Made by a program: the position numbers and the translations under genes. A stretch of DNA of 64,000 nucleotides, taken from Cinclus cinclus. Lineage: Eukaryota; Chordata; Aves; Passeriformes; Cinclidae. Below the pieces are notes generated by a model. It searched no databases. It was given only the letters and a program-made list of their open reading frames with translations, and was not told where the DNA came from. Where the stretch lies: contig NC_085060.1 in the NCBI RefSeq assembly GCF_963662255.1, positions 6,511,630 to 6,575,629 of the forward strand. The letters are read 5' to 3'. Shown here piece after piece: positions 63,101 through 64,000 of this stretch; the first letter of the stretch is position 1, and the number at the start of each line of letters is the position of its first letter.

Positions 63101-64000
63101 GTTGAAGTTTTTTCTTCTTCCTAGTTATGGACGTATTTGTTTAACTGAATAATCCGTTCCCTTCAAAATTATGATATTGCCACTGTGTGCATGAACAAGC
63201 AGGTGCAGTCAGTGTTTCTAAAGCTGTGAATATATTATTTCTTCAACTTCTTGAGTGTTACAGCTTGGTGCTTGTCACTCTAGACACAGTTAGGGCTGTA
63301 AAAACCATAAGTAGGAAATAGCCCTGTTTCAAAAATACATCATCTCCTGAAGTCCCACTAAGCCCCATTAAGTTTTCACTTAACTAATGTCAGAGTTTAT
63401 TACTTAAGTAGTAATTAAAGTTTCTATTGCATATTCTCATTAATTTATGGATATATGTGATTGATTTTGCTCATCACGCTGATGTAAATATACAGAAATT
63501 GCACCCCAAAAAGATCATTTTGTACATGCAAAATTTAAGCAAATAGCAAGTAAGTCTAGCACAGAGCATTGCAAGAAATGGAATAAAAACCCAAAAGATT
63601 TCCAGAGAAGTCTGGGCTTTTGAAAGCTATTTAGAAAGTATAAGACTTTGGCTTTTTGCATCTGTCTTTGGAAAAATAAATAAGATAAAGAAAAATGTCT
63701 TGGAGAAAAGGAGATTACATTTCTTTCTTTGATTATTTTAGCAATTTCTTTTAGGTTAATTTAACCTTCACCTTGCTAATCTAGCATATGAGAAACAATG
63801 GTGTAGTAAATAGTGGAATACTGCTTAGTAGAAAATAAAACCAAAATGTTTCATCTGCTAGTTCTTTGGGTTGAAGGTTATGCTGCTCTACCTTCCTTTT
63901 CTGTCTGATAGGATTAGGGAGCTTGTGTGGCTCCTCACTTCTGCTTCACTTGGAGGAATTTCCAGGCTTTGTATTTAAACTAATATGTATTTACAAGGAA
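57113..64000 (+). other. AFF2: AFF2 downstream intron, second part
   Basis: This is intron continuing to the window edge. It holds a diverged direct repeat (about 58651-58690, 'gcttgttca..cttacaaat' twice) and another (about 59684-59733, 'agctgtatc.ttgaaat' twice). A GC-rich block lies at about 60640-61020, and a 9-bp CpG-bearing tandem repeat at 61957-61989. The longest open frame (60882-61472, 196 codons) starts in the GC-rich block and has no recognisable domain. No AFF2 exon was found. Confidence 0.7.
61957..61989 (+). repeat. 9-bp tandem repeat TATTTGTCG, about 3.7 copies
   Basis: Three perfect copies of TATTTGTCG are followed by a partial TATTTG. Each unit keeps a CpG, which in methylated vertebrate DNA implies a recent expansion. 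Confidence 0.9.

Noticed and set aside
1..64000. Search for an undescribed defence, mobile or biosynthetic system
   Set aside because: The window is intronic vertebrate DNA of one known gene with ordinary repeats. No gene cluster or repeat-spacer array was seen.

Overview
The window is AT-rich vertebrate genomic DNA, almost certainly from a bird. It carries CR1 non-LTR retrotransposon tails with typical avian 3' ends, at least one (probably two) solo LTRs of avian endogenous-retrovirus type, traces of old MIR-like SINEs, and long non-coding stretches with only short chance ORFs. There is no prokaryotic gene layout, operon, CRISPR array or rRNA/tRNA gene that I can see.

The only gene I can support is an internal part of AFF2 (FMR2, AF4/FMR2 family) on the + strand. 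Four very short exons were found by reading translated peptides against remembered human AFF2 and checking AG/GT splice sites and phase: 2999-3035 (37 nt), 3309-3360 (52 nt), 37253-37304 (52 nt) and 51384-51421 (38 nt). Their phases chain perfectly (0/1, 1/2, 2/0, 0/2) into one open peptide of about 59 residues. It contains the family hallmark SMLEDDLKLSSDEDD, preceded by the conserved SQHLT...QKW.DP stretch and followed by AAEKTKLRNIPV. The introns are 273 bp, 33,892 bp and 14,079 bp, with at least 3.0 kb upstream and 12.6 kb downstream inside the window. The first coding exons, the Ser-rich transactivation region and the C-terminal homology domain lie outside.

Layout: 1-2998 is intron upstream of the first visible exon, with a MIR-like fragment and a 14-bp-arm inverted repeat. 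2999-3360 is the exon pair. 3361-37252 is the giant intron: a 428-bp reverse-strand solo LTR (16108-16535) next to an unexplained GC-rich block, three poly-G runs (18.5-19.7 kb), a MIR fragment, several palindromes, a CR1 tail (27.4-27.6 kb), a 26-bp tandem repeat (32.7 kb) and a 1,128-bp sense-strand solo LTR (35045-36172) flanked by a 4-bp direct repeat. 37253-51421 holds the MLEDD exon, a 14-kb intron with one reverse CR1 tail, and the fourth exon; an RFX X-box-like palindrome sits 0.7 kb upstream of that exon. 51422-64000 is the next intron, with a CR1 tail running into a (TG)n microsatellite, and a second GC-rich block near 60.6-61.0 kb.

The longest reading frames (for example 296 codons at 34967-35857, antisense inside the LTR) are not genes. 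I see no new biological system. The most useful points are the micro-exon architecture of this bird AFF2 segment, the apparent absence of the extra segment that human AFF2 has between the two last motifs, and the LTR insertions in the long intron.
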